Shown piece after piece: positions 35,555 through 44,741 of a DNA stretch of 64,000 nucleotides. A program made the translations under genes and the position numbers. The stretch is taken from the NCBI RefSeq assembly GCF_046546515.1, contig NZ_JBKHKJ010000001.1, positions 186,001 to 250,000 of the forward strand, given 5' to 3'. The notes beneath the pieces were generated by a model. That model saw only the letters and a program-made list of their open reading frames with translations, made no database searches and was not told where the DNA came from. How positions within the stretch are numbered: the stretch's first letter is position 1; each line of letters begins with the position of its first letter. Source of the stretch: Parasediminibacterium sp046546515. GTDB lineage: Bacteria > Bacteroidota > Bacteroidia > Chitinophagales > Chitinophagaceae.

Positions 35555-37471
35555 TCAATTCACCGTCTTCCAAGTACCTTGGTTCACGGTTACGGGGTAT
35601 TGCTTTTTCAAAATGGCTATCCACTGTTGTTCCAATACTTGCTGGTAATCATTTATCACCATGCCCTTGGCATCGTCAAAGCTGCGTTGCTCTTTTTGCG
35701 GGTGCGTTTCTAGTATATATACAAAGGTATAAGAATCGTCGTTGCTGTTTTTTTCTGGCGTGCTTATGTAGCCAGCCTTGTTTTCTATGGGCTGTTTCAG
35801 GGGCAGTTGCGTAAGCTCATACCGACCACTGTCTGCATTTGCATCGCCGCCGTAGCTGTTGCTAAGTGTATGCCATTCTTGCGGGTTTTGTTTTATTTTG
35901 GCAGCTACTTCCGCTGCGGATTCTTTTGTTTTACAGCTTACCACCAGCGCGCTCACGCTTGGCTGCCATTGGTATTTTTCCTTGTGCTGGCTGTAGTATT
36001 TTTTCAATCCCTCCACATCTTCACCAGCTTTGCCCCATACATGCTTGTCCATGGCGGCAAACAGCAGGTTGGCCTCGTCAAATTCCTTGCATTGGTCGCG
36101 CATGGCTTGGTTATAAAATTCCAGGTTTTCTGTATAATATTCTGTGCAGCAATTTTCTACAAATGTTTTTAAGGCAGGGCCATAGTCCAACGCTGTCTGG
36201 AAAAGGGTTTTGGTGGCATAAACTGCCCAGTCAGCCGCACGTACTTTCTTCTTCTCAAAAGAAAAGATTACGGTAGTATCACTGATGTTTTTAATGCCGT
36301 TGGTTATTTTGCCTTGCAGGTTGCTATCGGTATATGTTTTAAATGCCTGTGCATCATAAACGCCAGGTTTGTATTTGGTAAGCACCAGCCATTTGGCTAT
36401 CAGTTTCTTTTTGCTGATGGCCAGGCGCTCGTCTTTTTCTACCTGTAGTTTCATGGCGGCCAGTGCGGCAGCATCTGTTATGTCTTTGGTAACAGGCTTT
36501 TTCTCCAGTAATTTAATAATATGGTAGCCAAACTCCGTAGCAAATGGCTTGGTTACCTCATCTACTTTTTGGATGGAGAATACTTTGTTTTCGTAAGGTG
36601 CATCGTATTGCCCTACGCCAATATCGCCCACTACACCTCCAACATTGGCAGTCTTGTATTCGTTGCTGTATTGCGCAGCCAGTTTCTCGAAAGAGCCGCC
36701 TTTTACAATTAACTGGTAAATGCTATCGGCCAGCGACAAATATTTTTTCTTCTCGGCATCGCCAGCCCCAGGTGGCGTTGCTATCAATATCTGGGCAATT
36801 TTTCTTTTGCCAAGGGCCGCACGCTCGCCTATGTTCTTAAAAATATGGTAGCCAAAACTGCTTTTGAATGGCTTGGAATAGCTGCCGGGTTTTAACCCAT
36901 ATATTTCATTTTCAATTGGATAGCTCAATGTAAAAGCGGTTATAAAGCCCAAGTCCCCCTTGCTTTTCTTGGTCGCATCGTCAGATGAAAAAGTTGCTGC
37001 CACGGTTTCAAAAGGCTTGCCCGCTTGCAAAGCTGTGTATGCGGCTTGTATTTGCTGCAGGGCTTTTGCAGTGTCGCCGCCTTTTGGTATTTCTACAAAA
37101 ACCTGTGCCGCATGTATATCTTTCTGGCTGCGTGCCATGGCTTCGTCCACTAGGGCTTTAATCCCCACTTCCTCATTAATGATATTATCGGCTATTTGCT
37201 TCCTGAAGTTTTTGCTTTCCTGCTCAAAAGAAGGTTGCTTTTCCAGTTGCTCATCATAGCCAGCCTGCACTTTCAGTTTGTAGTTGATGTACAAGCCAAG
37301 GTATTCGTCCAAAGCTTTCCTCCTTTCTGTACTCTTAGGTGGGTTTTTATTGAATGCGGTTAAAAACGCTTGCTTGCTCACGGTATTGTTGCCATAAGTA
37401 AAAAGGGTTTGGCTGAATAACAATGCGTTGGCAGAAAGAAGGGCGCCAACCAATAGTAAATAATGCTTCAT
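35555..37471 (-). CDS. Periplasmic peptidyl-prolyl isomerase, SurA/PpiD-like
   Basis: A 638-aa secreted chaperone (signal peptide MKHYLLLVGALLSANALLFS). It has a SurA-N-like helical part (residues about 25-115), then two parvulin domains: the first around HAAQVFVEIPKGGDTAKALQ to SSFGYHIFKNIGE, the second KIAQILIATPPGAGDAEKKK to FGYHIIKLLEKKP. The closing FGYHI blocks are parvulin hallmarks. The C-terminal part carries a third, more degenerate region. It probably helps fold outer-membrane proteins. The Oar-like receptor is its neighbour on the same strand, 280 bases downstream, but with a terminator between. Confidence 0.9.
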   Translation of the reverse strand: MKHYLLLVGALLSANALLFSQTLFTYGNNTVSKQAFLTAFNKNPPKSTERRKALDEYLGLYINYKLKVQAGYDEQLEKQPSFEQESKNFRKQIADNIINEEVGIKALVDEAMARSQKDIHAAQVFVEIPKGGDTAKALQQIQAAYTALQAGKPFETVAATFSSDDATKKSKGDLGFITAFTLSYPIENEIYGLKPGSYSKPFKSSFGYHIFKNIGERAALGKRKIAQILIATPPGAGDAEKKKYLSLADSIYQLIVKGGSFEKLAAQYSNEYKTANVGGVVGDIGVGQYDAPYENKVFSIQKVDEVTKPFATEFGYHIIKLLEKKPVTKDITDAAALAAMKLQVEKDERLAISKKKLIAKWLVLTKYKPGVYDAQAFKTYTDSNLQGKITNGIKNISDTTVIFSFEKKKVRAADWAVYATKTLFQTALDYGPALKTFVENCCTEYYTENLEFYNQAMRDQCKEFDEANLLFAAMDKHVWGKAGEDVEGLKKYYSQHKEKYQWQPSVSALVVSCKTKESAAEVAAKIKQNPQEWHTLSNSYGGDANADSGRYELTQLPLKQPIENKAGYISTPEKNSNDDSYTFVYILETHPQKEQRSFDDAKGMVINDYQQVLEQQWIAILKKQYPVTVNQGTWKTVN

Positions 37472-37521
37472 AAGTTAAATGATGTTGGGAAAACAGTTTG
37501 TTTAATTTTTGCGTTGTTTCT

Positions 37522-37628
37522 CTCACCACATAGGCACATAGCACACATAGATTTAAGCGAGTAAAAAGAGAGCGAACATAGTTTTTTACTCCTTTTTAGC
37601 TATGTCTCCTATGTGCATATATGGTGAG
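37522..37628. repeat. CACATAG-family dispersed repeat, inverted pair
   Basis: TCACCACATAGGCACATAG at the left is mirrored by CTATGTCTCCTATGTGCAT and TGGTGA at the right, giving a long stem-loop between the SurA-like and TlpA-like genes. A related copy is at 56883-57006. Confidence 0.65.
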
Positions 37629-37635
37629 TATTAAC

Positions 37636-39120
37636 CTATTTCTTAGCGTTCGATTTTATTTTTGCCGTTATAATATCGTTGAATTGCTCAATGCTCAATT
37701 GCTTTGCAATAATATGCTTTTGCTCATCTAGCAAGTACATGGTGGGCGTTTTATATACATCGTACAACTGCCTGAAATTGGGCTGCCCTGCTGCTTGCTC
37801 GGCCTCTCTTGCTTCCTTTGTTTGCGATGTGTATAGCCAATCGGTATCTAATTTCTTATCGTTTACAAATTTCTTTAGTTCCTGCGTGGTGTTTGCGGCT
37901 GTGCTAACGTTCACGCTGTACAATTTTAGACCTACGCTTTTCCACCTGGCCTTGTAAATAGAATCGATACGGGGCAATTCTTCCTTGCAATGCCCACAGG
38001 TGGGGTCCCAAAATACCACGAATGTAAATTTACCCTTTACATTGTACAACGATGCTATTTTTCCTGCTGTATCCACTAAGTCTAATGGTGGGGCTGGGTT
38101 GCCTAGTTGGTTGGCCATCATGCTGTATGCCCTTTCTATAATTGTTTTGCGGCTGGCGGCGTTTAGGTAGGTGGTATCGCCCTTGGCATAAAAATCTTCA
38201 AAAATCTTTATAAATACTTTGTCTTGCCCCATGTATTCGGGGTTGATGTATTTATTGGTAAATTTGGTAAGCAGGTAAGGGTACATTTCCTTGCCTGTTC
38301 GAGCAAATAGCAACATATATTTTACCTCTTTGTAAATGCTGTCTGGGTCGTTTGGCACTAGTGTTTTAAAGTAGGTATCTACCTTGGTTTCAAAGAAAGG
38401 GGTGCGTAGCAAACGGTCGTCGTTAAACTCCACATCGTCCCAAAAATGGTCTTTTACATGGTGGTAAGGATATAGCGTGTCTGCTTTGCCATTTACCACA
38501 GGTATTGCTGGGTAGTCGGGCTGCTTCATGGCATTTAGCAATGTAGCCAGCAGCGAGCTTGGGTTTTTCTTTATCAGGTCTTCCCGGTAGGTTTGCAATA
38601 ATTTATTTTCTTCTACTAGTTCAGTCCTTATTTTGCTAGAATCTGCCTTGGTAGGTGCTTTTTTATATTGCTCTGTCAATGCGCTTATTTTTTTGCCTTT
38701 TTCCACCGAGTACTCAGAATAGCTTTTAAATAAGTCGTTTTCCATGGAGCCAGTTATCACAGGGTTGTCTTTTTTCAGTGTGTCGGCATCTATTGAGAAT
38801 TGTTGCTTTTCGTCCATCAGCAACTCAAATAAAATGCTGTATGTTGGCGATACCACAAAGTAAATGCCCGGCGTATATTTTTTTGCAGGCTTAAACACGC
38901 CTTTGCTGTTCTCATCCAAAAAAGCAGAATCAACCAATGTTTTTCCTTTTCCATAATAACTGCCAATATATACCCAAATATTTTTATATGGCTTCAAGGT
39001 AATGGCAATATGGCTGCCACTACTAGGGGCAGCAGTTGCTTTGGCTACGGGCTTTTTTACTTGTTCAAAAGAATGCGTTGCTATCAGTAACAGTACAATA
39101 ATGTTTGCAAAATGCTTCAT
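37636..39120 (-). CDS. TlpA/ResA-like thioredoxin-fold protein
   Basis: A 494-aa periplasmic protein with signal peptide (MKHFANIIVLLLIATHSFE). Residues about 30-330 are a helical and beta domain of the DUF4369/DUF5106 type common in Bacteroidota. The thioredoxin domain begins at NPAPPLDLVDTAGK with FTFVVFWDPTCGHC; the redox motif CGHC is at 375-378, and the cis-Pro block is KTPTMYLLD. It likely reduces or rearranges disulfides in the envelope. It lies upstream of the SurA-like folding factor on the same strand. Confidence 0.88.
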   Translation of the reverse strand: MKHFANIIVLLLIATHSFEQVKKPVAKATAAPSSGSHIAITLKPYKNIWVYIGSYYGKGKTLVDSAFLDENSKGVFKPAKKYTPGIYFVVSPTYSILFELLMDEKQQFSIDADTLKKDNPVITGSMENDLFKSYSEYSVEKGKKISALTEQYKKAPTKADSSKIRTELVEENKLLQTYREDLIKKNPSSLLATLLNAMKQPDYPAIPVVNGKADTLYPYHHVKDHFWDDVEFNDDRLLRTPFFETKVDTYFKTLVPNDPDSIYKEVKYMLLFARTGKEMYPYLLTKFTNKYINPEYMGQDKVFIKIFEDFYAKGDTTYLNAASRKTIIERAYSMMANQLGNPAPPLDLVDTAGKIASLYNVKGKFTFVVFWDPTCGHCKEELPRIDSIYKARWKSVGLKLYSVNVSTAANTTQELKKFVNDKKLDTDWLYTSQTKEAREAEQAAGQPNFRQLYDVYKTPTMYLLDEQKHIIAKQLSIEQFNDIITAKIKSNAKK

Positions 39121-39310
39121 AGTTTCTATTCAATAAAAATACGCTGTAAATGTAAGTAATAGAATTTGTTGGTAAAACAGTGTATATAGTTCATTTGGGT
39201 ATTGGTGGAAAATAATTAACATTTAATCGGGAGATAACGAATGAAAAAGAACAACTATTTTCGCACCCATAGCCAATTATGGCTGGATAAAAGCGTTGCT
39301 TGATAAAACG

Positions 39311-40063
39311 ATGAGGCTTATTATTGATGCCATATCAGACAAAGGGAGCATACCCCATGCAAATGAGGACATGGTACTAGTGGGCAACGACTGCCTCCGT
39401 GATGCCGCGAAAAGCTATGCCTTCGATTTTGATACTTACGATTACTCATTTCTCATTGCGTTAGCCGACGGGCTAGGCGGGCACACGAAAGGCGCTTATG
39501 CCAGCGAAGCGGTGCTAAAAAAAATGCAACTATCTATTGCTATGCTGCCGCCCGGCTTGCGTGCAAATGACCTAAAAAAATACCTTGGCAACGTTGTAAG
39601 CTTAATAAATGAGTATATACGCGCTGAAAGCGACAAGGATAGCTCACAGCTAGGCATGGCATCTACTTTTTCGGGCGTTTTATTTTACGAGAACCATTTT
39701 TTCCTGCTGCATATTGGCGACAGCAGGGTTTACCGCTATGGGAAGGGCAAGCTAACCCGCCTTTCAAGGGACCATTCACCAGAAGAACTGAAAGTAAACA
39801 ATGGCAAGCTAAAAAATGTGCTGCTGAATGCCTTTGGCACCGAGAAAGAGATATTTTTTGATTTTGAAGACATTACGCAAAAGCTGCATGACGATGATAT
39901 TATTCTTTTATGTACCGATGGGCTTACCAACCAACTGCCTGATGATAGCATTGAAAAATACATAGCCTTGCCCGATGCGCACCTGTTGCTAGCCAAAGAA
40001 GCCAACAACCAAGGCGGCCACGACAATATATCAATGGCAGTAGTAAGGTATGTTAAATATTAG
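39311..40063 (+). CDS. PP2C family serine/threonine phosphatase
   Basis: A 250-aa metal-dependent phosphatase. Motifs in order: ANEDMVLV (17-24), ADGLGGH (52-58), HIGDSRVYR (134-142), LCTDGLTN (200-207) and GGHDNIS (235-241). The Asp residues of the second, third and later motifs bind the two metals. ATG 39311 is used; a TTG at 39296 adds five residues but is less likely. It acts in the cytoplasm against a Ser/Thr kinase, but no kinase gene lies in the window. Convergent with the DnaJ-like gene. Confidence 0.92.
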   Translation: MRLIIDAISDKGSIPHANEDMVLVGNDCLRDAAKSYAFDFDTYDYSFLIALADGLGGHTKGAYASEAVLKKMQLSIAMLPPGLRANDLKKYLGNVVSLINEYIRAESDKDSSQLGMASTFSGVLFYENHFFLLHIGDSRVYRYGKGKLTRLSRDHSPEELKVNNGKLKNVLLNAFGTEKEIFFDFEDITQKLHDDDIILLCTDGLTNQLPDDSIEKYIALPDAHLLLAKEANNQGGHDNISMAVVRYVKY

Positions 40064-40066
40064 TAC

Positions 40067-40714
40067 TTATACCAACAAATACATTGCAATACACAAGCCC
40101 ACCGCAATGGCAAGTGCCAGCAATAGCTTGTACCTGTTCCAGTAGCCAATCCTTTTTAGAAGTTTCGTTTGCTTGTTGATTATTGCTTTTGTGGCTTCAT
40201 CATTCCCCGCAAGGGTTAGTAATATTTGGTGGGTTTGCGTTGCATCATCAAAAGGCAATAATTGGGTGCAGCGTAGTATAGATGCAATTATTTTTTTATT
40301 CATCTCTAGGTTATGTTCCTGCTGCAACACTTGCAAATAATGCCCACTAATCAATTGTTGTATTTGCCATTGTAGCTTTTCAGTATCAACCCTGTATGGA
40401 TCCAGCACAGCCGCAAATGCCGACAACGATTCTGCTTGGCTTGCAATAAAAGCGGCTGTAACAACAGGCTGGGTTTTATAATGGGTATAAAAATATTTGT
40501 AGTGGTATTTTTGTCTTGTTTGTGGGTTTATAAGCGTTTCATAGGCCGTTTTTATTTGCCTGAATTGTTCAGTGGCAAGCATATCGTCTCCTATAATGTC
40601 TGGGTGGTATTGCAAGGCAAGCTTGCGGTAAGCCTTTTTAATGGCTTCCCCTGTAGCCGTGGGGGCTACCTGCAAGGTTTGATAATGATTATTTGAAGTA
40701 TTAGAAGCTAACAA
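40067..40714 (-). CDS. J-domain protein with C-terminal membrane segment
   Basis: A 215-aa protein. The J domain spans residues about 10-70 with the HPD tripeptide at 37-39 (LALQYHPDIIG) and the closing LINPQTRQKYHY. No Gly/Phe or zinc region is present, so it is a DnaJ-class III-type co-chaperone. A hydrophobic helix at 196-215 (LLLALAIAVGLCIAMYLLV) anchors it. The start is TTG 40714: an in-frame TAG lies six bases upstream and no ATG precedes the J domain. Its Hsp70 partner is not in the window. Convergent with the PP2C gene, three bases apart. Confidence 0.85.
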   Translation of the reverse strand: MLASNTSNNHYQTLQVAPTATGEAIKKAYRKLALQYHPDIIGDDMLATEQFRQIKTAYETLINPQTRQKYHYKYFYTHYKTQPVVTAAFIASQAESLSAFAAVLDPYRVDTEKLQWQIQQLISGHYLQVLQQEHNLEMNKKIIASILRCTQLLPFDDATQTHQILLTLAGNDEATKAIINKQTKLLKRIGYWNRYKLLLALAIAVGLCIAMYLLV

Positions 40715-41238
40715 ATTCTATTTTTATAAAGCCGAAATTAAGGGATAGTATAAAATTGGTTTACTTTTTTCGGTGGCATAAATTTTTTAGAATTAGCAGG
40801 AAGGATTGTTTTACTTTTTTGTTCCAGCGATTTGCAAAATTATTGTTGACACACAACAAACTTTGAAACACTTTTTTTGAAACACTTTAAAGTGCTTCAA
40901 AAAAAGTGTTTCAAAAAAATAGTTGATTATTTTTTGAGAAATAAAATTGTAAGCTTCTAAACTGTATAACTGGCCCCGGTAGAAATACAAGCCAATAGAA
41001 ATAGCAAATATCTTAGAAGCAACTTTAGGTTAGTTAAATACGTAAATGATATTGTGAAATGCCAGTTAACTTTCTATTCATTGAGTGGATAATTTTTTTC
41101 CGGCCCGCATGAAGGTTGGCAACGCTGCGACAAGCCGCATAAGCGTGAAAAAAAATATGCACACAATTGATTAAATATAGAAAATACTACAATATAACTT
41201 TTGTAATAAATCAATAATTACCTTTAGCCAAATCTGCA
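40715..41238. other. Spacer between the J-domain gene and apaG
   Basis: 524 bases with one large palindrome (40862-40915) and otherwise nothing recognised. Confidence 0.4.
40862..40915. repeat. 54-bp near-perfect palindrome
   Basis: Two 27-bp arms without spacer, 26 of 27 pairs. The first arm starts TTTGAAACACTTTTTTTG. The arms contain the direct repeat GAAACACTTT twice. It could extrude as a cruciform or form a very stable RNA hairpin. Confidence 0.8.
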
Positions 41239-41631
41239 ATGCAAATGGTTTCAAAAATTTCAGCCGGCGTATCTGTAACTGTAGAAATTTTCTATCAGCC
41301 GGGCTATAGCAACCCGCTAAACAACGAATATATGTTTGCCTACCGCATCACTATCGAGAACCACAACACATTCAGCATTAAGCTGCTGAAACGCCAGTGG
41401 TTTATTTTCGACAGCAATGGCGAATACAAGGAAGTAGAAGGGGAAGGAGTAGTAGGTTTGCAACCTTTTATTGAGCCTGGCGAGCAGTTTCAATATACCA
41501 GCGGCTGCAATTTACGCACCGAGATGGGCAGGATGCACGGCACTTATTTCATGGAAAACCAAAATAACAGGCAGCAATTTAAAGTATTGATACCCCCGTT
41601 TGAAATGATTGCCCCCAGCAAATTCAATTAA
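41239..41631 (+). CDS. apaG: ApaG-domain protein
   Basis: A 130-aa protein of the ApaG/DUF525 family with an immunoglobulin-like beta fold. Matching segments are NEYMFAYRITIENHNTFSIK, LLKRQWFIFDSNGEYKEVEG, GVVGLQPFIEPGEQFQYTSG and MHGTYFMEN. Genetic links of this family to cobalt/magnesium efflux are known but the molecular role is unsettled. The start is ATG 41239 or 41245. It stands alone and is followed by a CACAAAG-family repeat. Confidence 0.93.
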   Translation: MQMVSKISAGVSVTVEIFYQPGYSNPLNNEYMFAYRITIENHNTFSIKLLKRQWFIFDSNGEYKEVEGEGVVGLQPFIEPGEQFQYTSGCNLRTEMGRMHGTYFMENQNNRQQFKVLIPPFEMIAPSKFN

Positions 41632-41649
41632 TTATTTGCCGCTTTTTAT

Positions 41650-41682
41650 ACAAAGGCACAAAAACACAAAGAAGCACAAAAC
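41650..41682 (+). repeat. CACAAAG-family dispersed repeat
   Basis: ACAAAGGCACAAAAACACAA followed by AGAAGCACAAA. Confidence 0.6.
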
Positions 41683-41805
41683 AAATAATAAATTAGCAAT
41701 TAAGGGGTGCATATTAGCAGGTTGACAATTATTCACCCTATGTTTACCCCCAAAAGAAAAAGCCCCGCAAATCATTGATTTACAAGGCTTCCTTCATTTA
41801 AAGCG

Positions 41806-41878
41806 TGATTCCGTTGGGATTCGAACCCAAGACCCCATCATTAAAAGTGATGTGCTCTACCAGCTGAGCTACGAAATC
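41806..41878 (-). tRNA. tRNA-Lys (anticodon UUU)
   Basis: 73 nt on the minus strand. Acceptor GATTTCG pairs with CGGAATC, D arm is TAGCTC AGCTGGTAGA GAGC-like, anticodon arm CATCA-CTTTTAA-TGATG with anticodon TTT, T arm TTGGG-TTCGAAT-CCCAA, discriminator A. CCA is not encoded. All stems pair, including one G-U in the acceptor. Confidence 0.95.
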
Positions 41879-42044
41879 TTCACCCTTTTTTGTTTCGACT
41901 TGGGCGAACCCGTATCGTTTTGGGAGTGCAAAAATAAGGGAAATCCATTCCCAGCCAAATTTAATTTAAAAAACAACATTATTTTTTTCAGGTATCGGCA
42001 ATCCTGCTTTGTAGGCTTACATTTGCTTCGCAATTTTAAAAGTT

Positions 42045-42851
42045 ATGTCTTTGTTCAGCAATAAGGTAGTGGTTATCACAGGGGGCAGCGATGGCATAGG
42101 TCGGGCCTTGGTGGATGCGTTTTTAAAAATGGGTGCAAAAGTTGCCACTTGCGGCCGCAATTACGACAAGCTGTACCAAATACAGGCCACACATGCTGGG
42201 AAGCCGCTGTTGATACTGGCTACCGACATAAGCAAGGAAAATGAATGCAAAAACTTTATCGACACGGTTTTGCAAAACTTTGGTCAAATAGATATTTTAA
42301 TAAATAACGCAGGTATTTCCATGCGGGCTTTATTTAGTGAAGTATCGCTGGATGCTTTGCGGAAGGTGATGGACGTAAATTTCTGGGGCAGCGTTTACTG
42401 CACCAAGTTTGCATTGCCCAGCATTACCGAGGCAAAAGGGTCTATCATTAGCATATCTTCCATTGCAGGCGTGCGAGGCTTGCCCGGCCGTTCTGGATAC
42501 TCTGCCAGCAAGTTTGCCCTAAATGGATGGATGGAAGCAATCAGGACAGAATTACTGGATACTGGCGTGCATGTAATGTGGGTAAGCCCAGGCTTTACAG
42601 CGTCTAACATACGCAATGCAGCACTAAACGAAGATGGCCTTCCCCAAGGCGAAAGCACGATGGAAGAAGGAGAGATGATGACAGCAGAGGAATGTGCCCA
42701 GCATATTATTGAAGCCCTTGAAAAAAGGAAGCGAACGCTTGTATTAACTGCTACGGGCAAGCGAACCGTTTTTATGAACAAATTTTTCCCAGCTTTTGCC
42801 GATAAGCTAGTGCGGAATTTCTTTTATAAAAATGGCGAATTAGTAAAATAA
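42045..42851 (+). CDS. Short-chain dehydrogenase/reductase
   Basis: A 268-aa NAD(P)-dependent SDR. The cofactor loop is TGGSDGIG (12-19), NNAG is at 87-90, the catalytic Ser near 138-139, and YSASK gives Tyr152 and Lys156. A C-terminal extension (EKRKRTLVLTATGKRTVFMN and a hydrophobic FFPAFADKLVRNFFY) suggests membrane association, as in DHRS7-like members. Substrate unknown. It is followed by the DUF62 gene after 28 bases. ATG 42045 directly precedes the first strand. Confidence 0.92.
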   Translation: MSLFSNKVVVITGGSDGIGRALVDAFLKMGAKVATCGRNYDKLYQIQATHAGKPLLILATDISKENECKNFIDTVLQNFGQIDILINNAGISMRALFSEVSLDALRKVMDVNFWGSVYCTKFALPSITEAKGSIISISSIAGVRGLPGRSGYSASKFALNGWMEAIRTELLDTGVHVMWVSPGFTASNIRNAALNEDGLPQGESTMEEGEMMTAEECAQHIIEALEKRKRTLVLTATGKRTVFMNKFFPAFADKLVRNFFYKNGELVK

Positions 42852-42879
42852 TCTTTCTTTTCAACCCCACTTACTTTAC

Positions 42880-43704
42880 ATGGCAATCATAACACTCACA
42901 TCCGATATAGGGCAGCAAGATTACCTTGTTGGGGCTATTAAAGGGCAGTTGCTATCGCAAAACAGCGGGTTTAATATTGTGGACATTACACATTATATGT
43001 CGCAAACCAATTACCCACAGGCGGCTTATATTTGTTCCAACGCATTTAAGTACTACCCGCCACTAACTTTCCATATTGTTATCCTCAATTTTTTCGACAC
43101 CACAGTAAATCATTTGCTTATAGCCCGGCACAAAGGGCAATACATTATTTGCCCCGACAATGGCATTTTAACCATGATTACTGGCGAGAAGCCTAATGAA
43201 ATAGCCCGCTTGCCTTTGCATGGGCAGCATACGCTATTGGCAAGGACTTACATTATAGCAAAAGCAATTGAAGAAATAGTTCAAAATGCCAGTTTTGCCG
43301 TGGATACGGAAACATCAATTGATATACTGGAAAAATATCCTTTGAAAGCCACCATTGGACCCGACTGGATGGAAGGGCAAATCTTGTTTATCGATAATTT
43401 TGAGAACGTAGTTATCAATATTACCAAGGAAGAATTTGAAGAGCAGTGCAATGGCAGGGCTTTTAGTATTTTATTTACACGCGATGAGCAGATAACAGCC
43501 ATTAGCAACGACTATGCGGCTATACAGGAAGGCGAAAAACTTGCTTGGTTCAACTCGGCAGGATACTTGGAAATTGCCATCAACAAAGGCAATATTGCAG
43601 GCTTGTTTGGCTTGCAGCGGTACAACGAAAAAATGAACAAAGTAGGCATGGCATCGCAGAATAAATGGTTTTACCAAACAGTAAAGATTTTTTTTCAAGG
43701 CTAG
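42880..43704 (+). CDS. SAM hydroxide adenosyltransferase (DUF62 family)
   Basis: A 274-aa enzyme of the family that splits S-adenosylmethionine to adenosine and methionine. It opens IITLTSDIGQQDYLVGAIKG, with the early Asp that contacts the ribose, and continues NIVDITHYMSQTNYPQAAYI and ICPDNGILTMI, the NG loop typical of the family. The C-terminal barrel (GQILFIDNFENVVINI) binds adenine. Chlorinase/fluorinase members differ by extra loops, so hydroxide adenosyltransferase is most likely. It forms a probable pair with the SDR gene upstream. Confidence 0.9.
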   Translation: MAIITLTSDIGQQDYLVGAIKGQLLSQNSGFNIVDITHYMSQTNYPQAAYICSNAFKYYPPLTFHIVILNFFDTTVNHLLIARHKGQYIICPDNGILTMITGEKPNEIARLPLHGQHTLLARTYIIAKAIEEIVQNASFAVDTETSIDILEKYPLKATIGPDWMEGQILFIDNFENVVINITKEEFEEQCNGRAFSILFTRDEQITAISNDYAAIQEGEKLAWFNSAGYLEIAINKGNIAGLFGLQRYNEKMNKVGMASQNKWFYQTVKIFFQG

Positions 43705-43710
43705 TTTTTT

Positions 43711-43759
43711 TGCCACAAAGGCTCGAAGGCTCAAAGTGGCACGAAGAAGAAAAGAAAAA
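43711..43759 (+). repeat. CACAAAG-family dispersed repeat
   Basis: GCCACAAAGGCTCGAAGGCT followed by CAAAGTGGCACGAAGAAG; inverse of the copies at 15986 and 26265. Confidence 0.7.
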
Positions 43760-43790
43760 AAGCCAGCTTCAAAACCCTCGTGGGTTAAAT

Positions 43791-44519
43791 ATGAAAATAG
43801 CTATTAGTATTTTTTCCTTTTTACTTATAACTGCCATGGGTTGCCTACCCTTATTGGCACAACCCATAAAAATACTTGCTTGCACCAAAACAAATGGCTT
43901 TAGGCACAAGGCCATGCCTGCTGCAACAGCCGCTTTAACCGCAATGGCAAAAGAGAATAACTGGGAAATAACATTCACGGAAGACTCACTAGCTTTTAGC
44001 AATTACAAGGCACTCAAGAAATACAATGCCATTTTATTTGTATTTGCAACCGGCAAAATATTTGGCGAGGCAGAGGAGCAAGCTTTTCAAAAATACATGG
44101 AAAAGGGAGGGGCTTTTGTGAGCATACATACAGGCACAGACGTTGAAAAAAACTGGCCTTGGTACATGGGCATGGTTGGGGCAGCGTTTAAAAACCATCC
44201 CAAGCAACAAAATGCAACATATTTAGTGGTTGACAGCACCCATCCATCAACCAAATATTTGCCAAGGGAATGGCAACATTTTGATGAGATATACAATTTT
44301 GCAGCCCCTTTGCCAGCTAATTTCCATGTTTTAATGGAAGTAAAAGAAAGTTCTTATAGTGGTGGCACTATGGGCAAACACCCTATTGCTTGGTATGGCC
44401 AAGTAAAAAAAGCAAGGGTATTTCAAACTGCTTTGGGGCATACCGATGAATGCTATACCGATAAATACTTCCTACAGCATTTACTAGGCGGCATAAAATG
44501 GGCAATGAAAATAGAGTAA
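43791..44519 (+). CDS. ThuA-like secreted protein
   Basis: A 242-aa protein with signal peptide (MKIAISIFSFLLITAMGCLP, up to LLAQ). It carries the ThuA/glutamine amidotransferase-like fold: ILACTKTNGFRHKAMPAATA, FATGKIFGEAEEQAFQKYME, GGAFVSIHTGTDVEKNWPWY and PIAWYGQVKKARVFQTALGH. The HxGT and final GH blocks are family-typical; a catalytic Cys is absent, as usual. A longer frame from 43665 overlaps the previous gene, and ATG 43791 is chosen at the signal peptide. Carbohydrate-related roles are known for the family; the substrate is unknown here. Confidence 0.88.
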   Translation: MKIAISIFSFLLITAMGCLPLLAQPIKILACTKTNGFRHKAMPAATAALTAMAKENNWEITFTEDSLAFSNYKALKKYNAILFVFATGKIFGEAEEQAFQKYMEKGGAFVSIHTGTDVEKNWPWYMGMVGAAFKNHPKQQNATYLVVDSTHPSTKYLPREWQHFDEIYNFAAPLPANFHVLMEVKESSYSGGTMGKHPIAWYGQVKKARVFQTALGHTDECYTDKYFLQHLLGGIKWAMKIE

Positions 44520-44565
44520 ACAATATTTAAAAAATAGGATACTACTCAGGTGCAAGTTTGGTAAA

Positions 44566-44655
44566 TCTGCCACGAATGCACTAAGACACAAAGGGGCACA
44601 AAGTTTTAAGGAAATAAAAAGAAAAGTAAGAAGAATACTTTTGTGCCTTCGTCGC
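44566..44655. repeat. CACAAAG-family dispersed repeat, inverted pair
   Basis: CTGCCACGAATGCACTAAG and ACACAAAGGGGCACAAAG at the left, TTTGTGCCTTCGTCGC at the right. Confidence 0.6.
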
Positions 44656-44741
44656 TAAAAAATCCTATTCGATGTGGCGAGTAGCTTATTTTGCTAAAAA
44701 CCCTGAAAGGGTTAAACAATAGTGAAACCGTGGAAGGAGTA

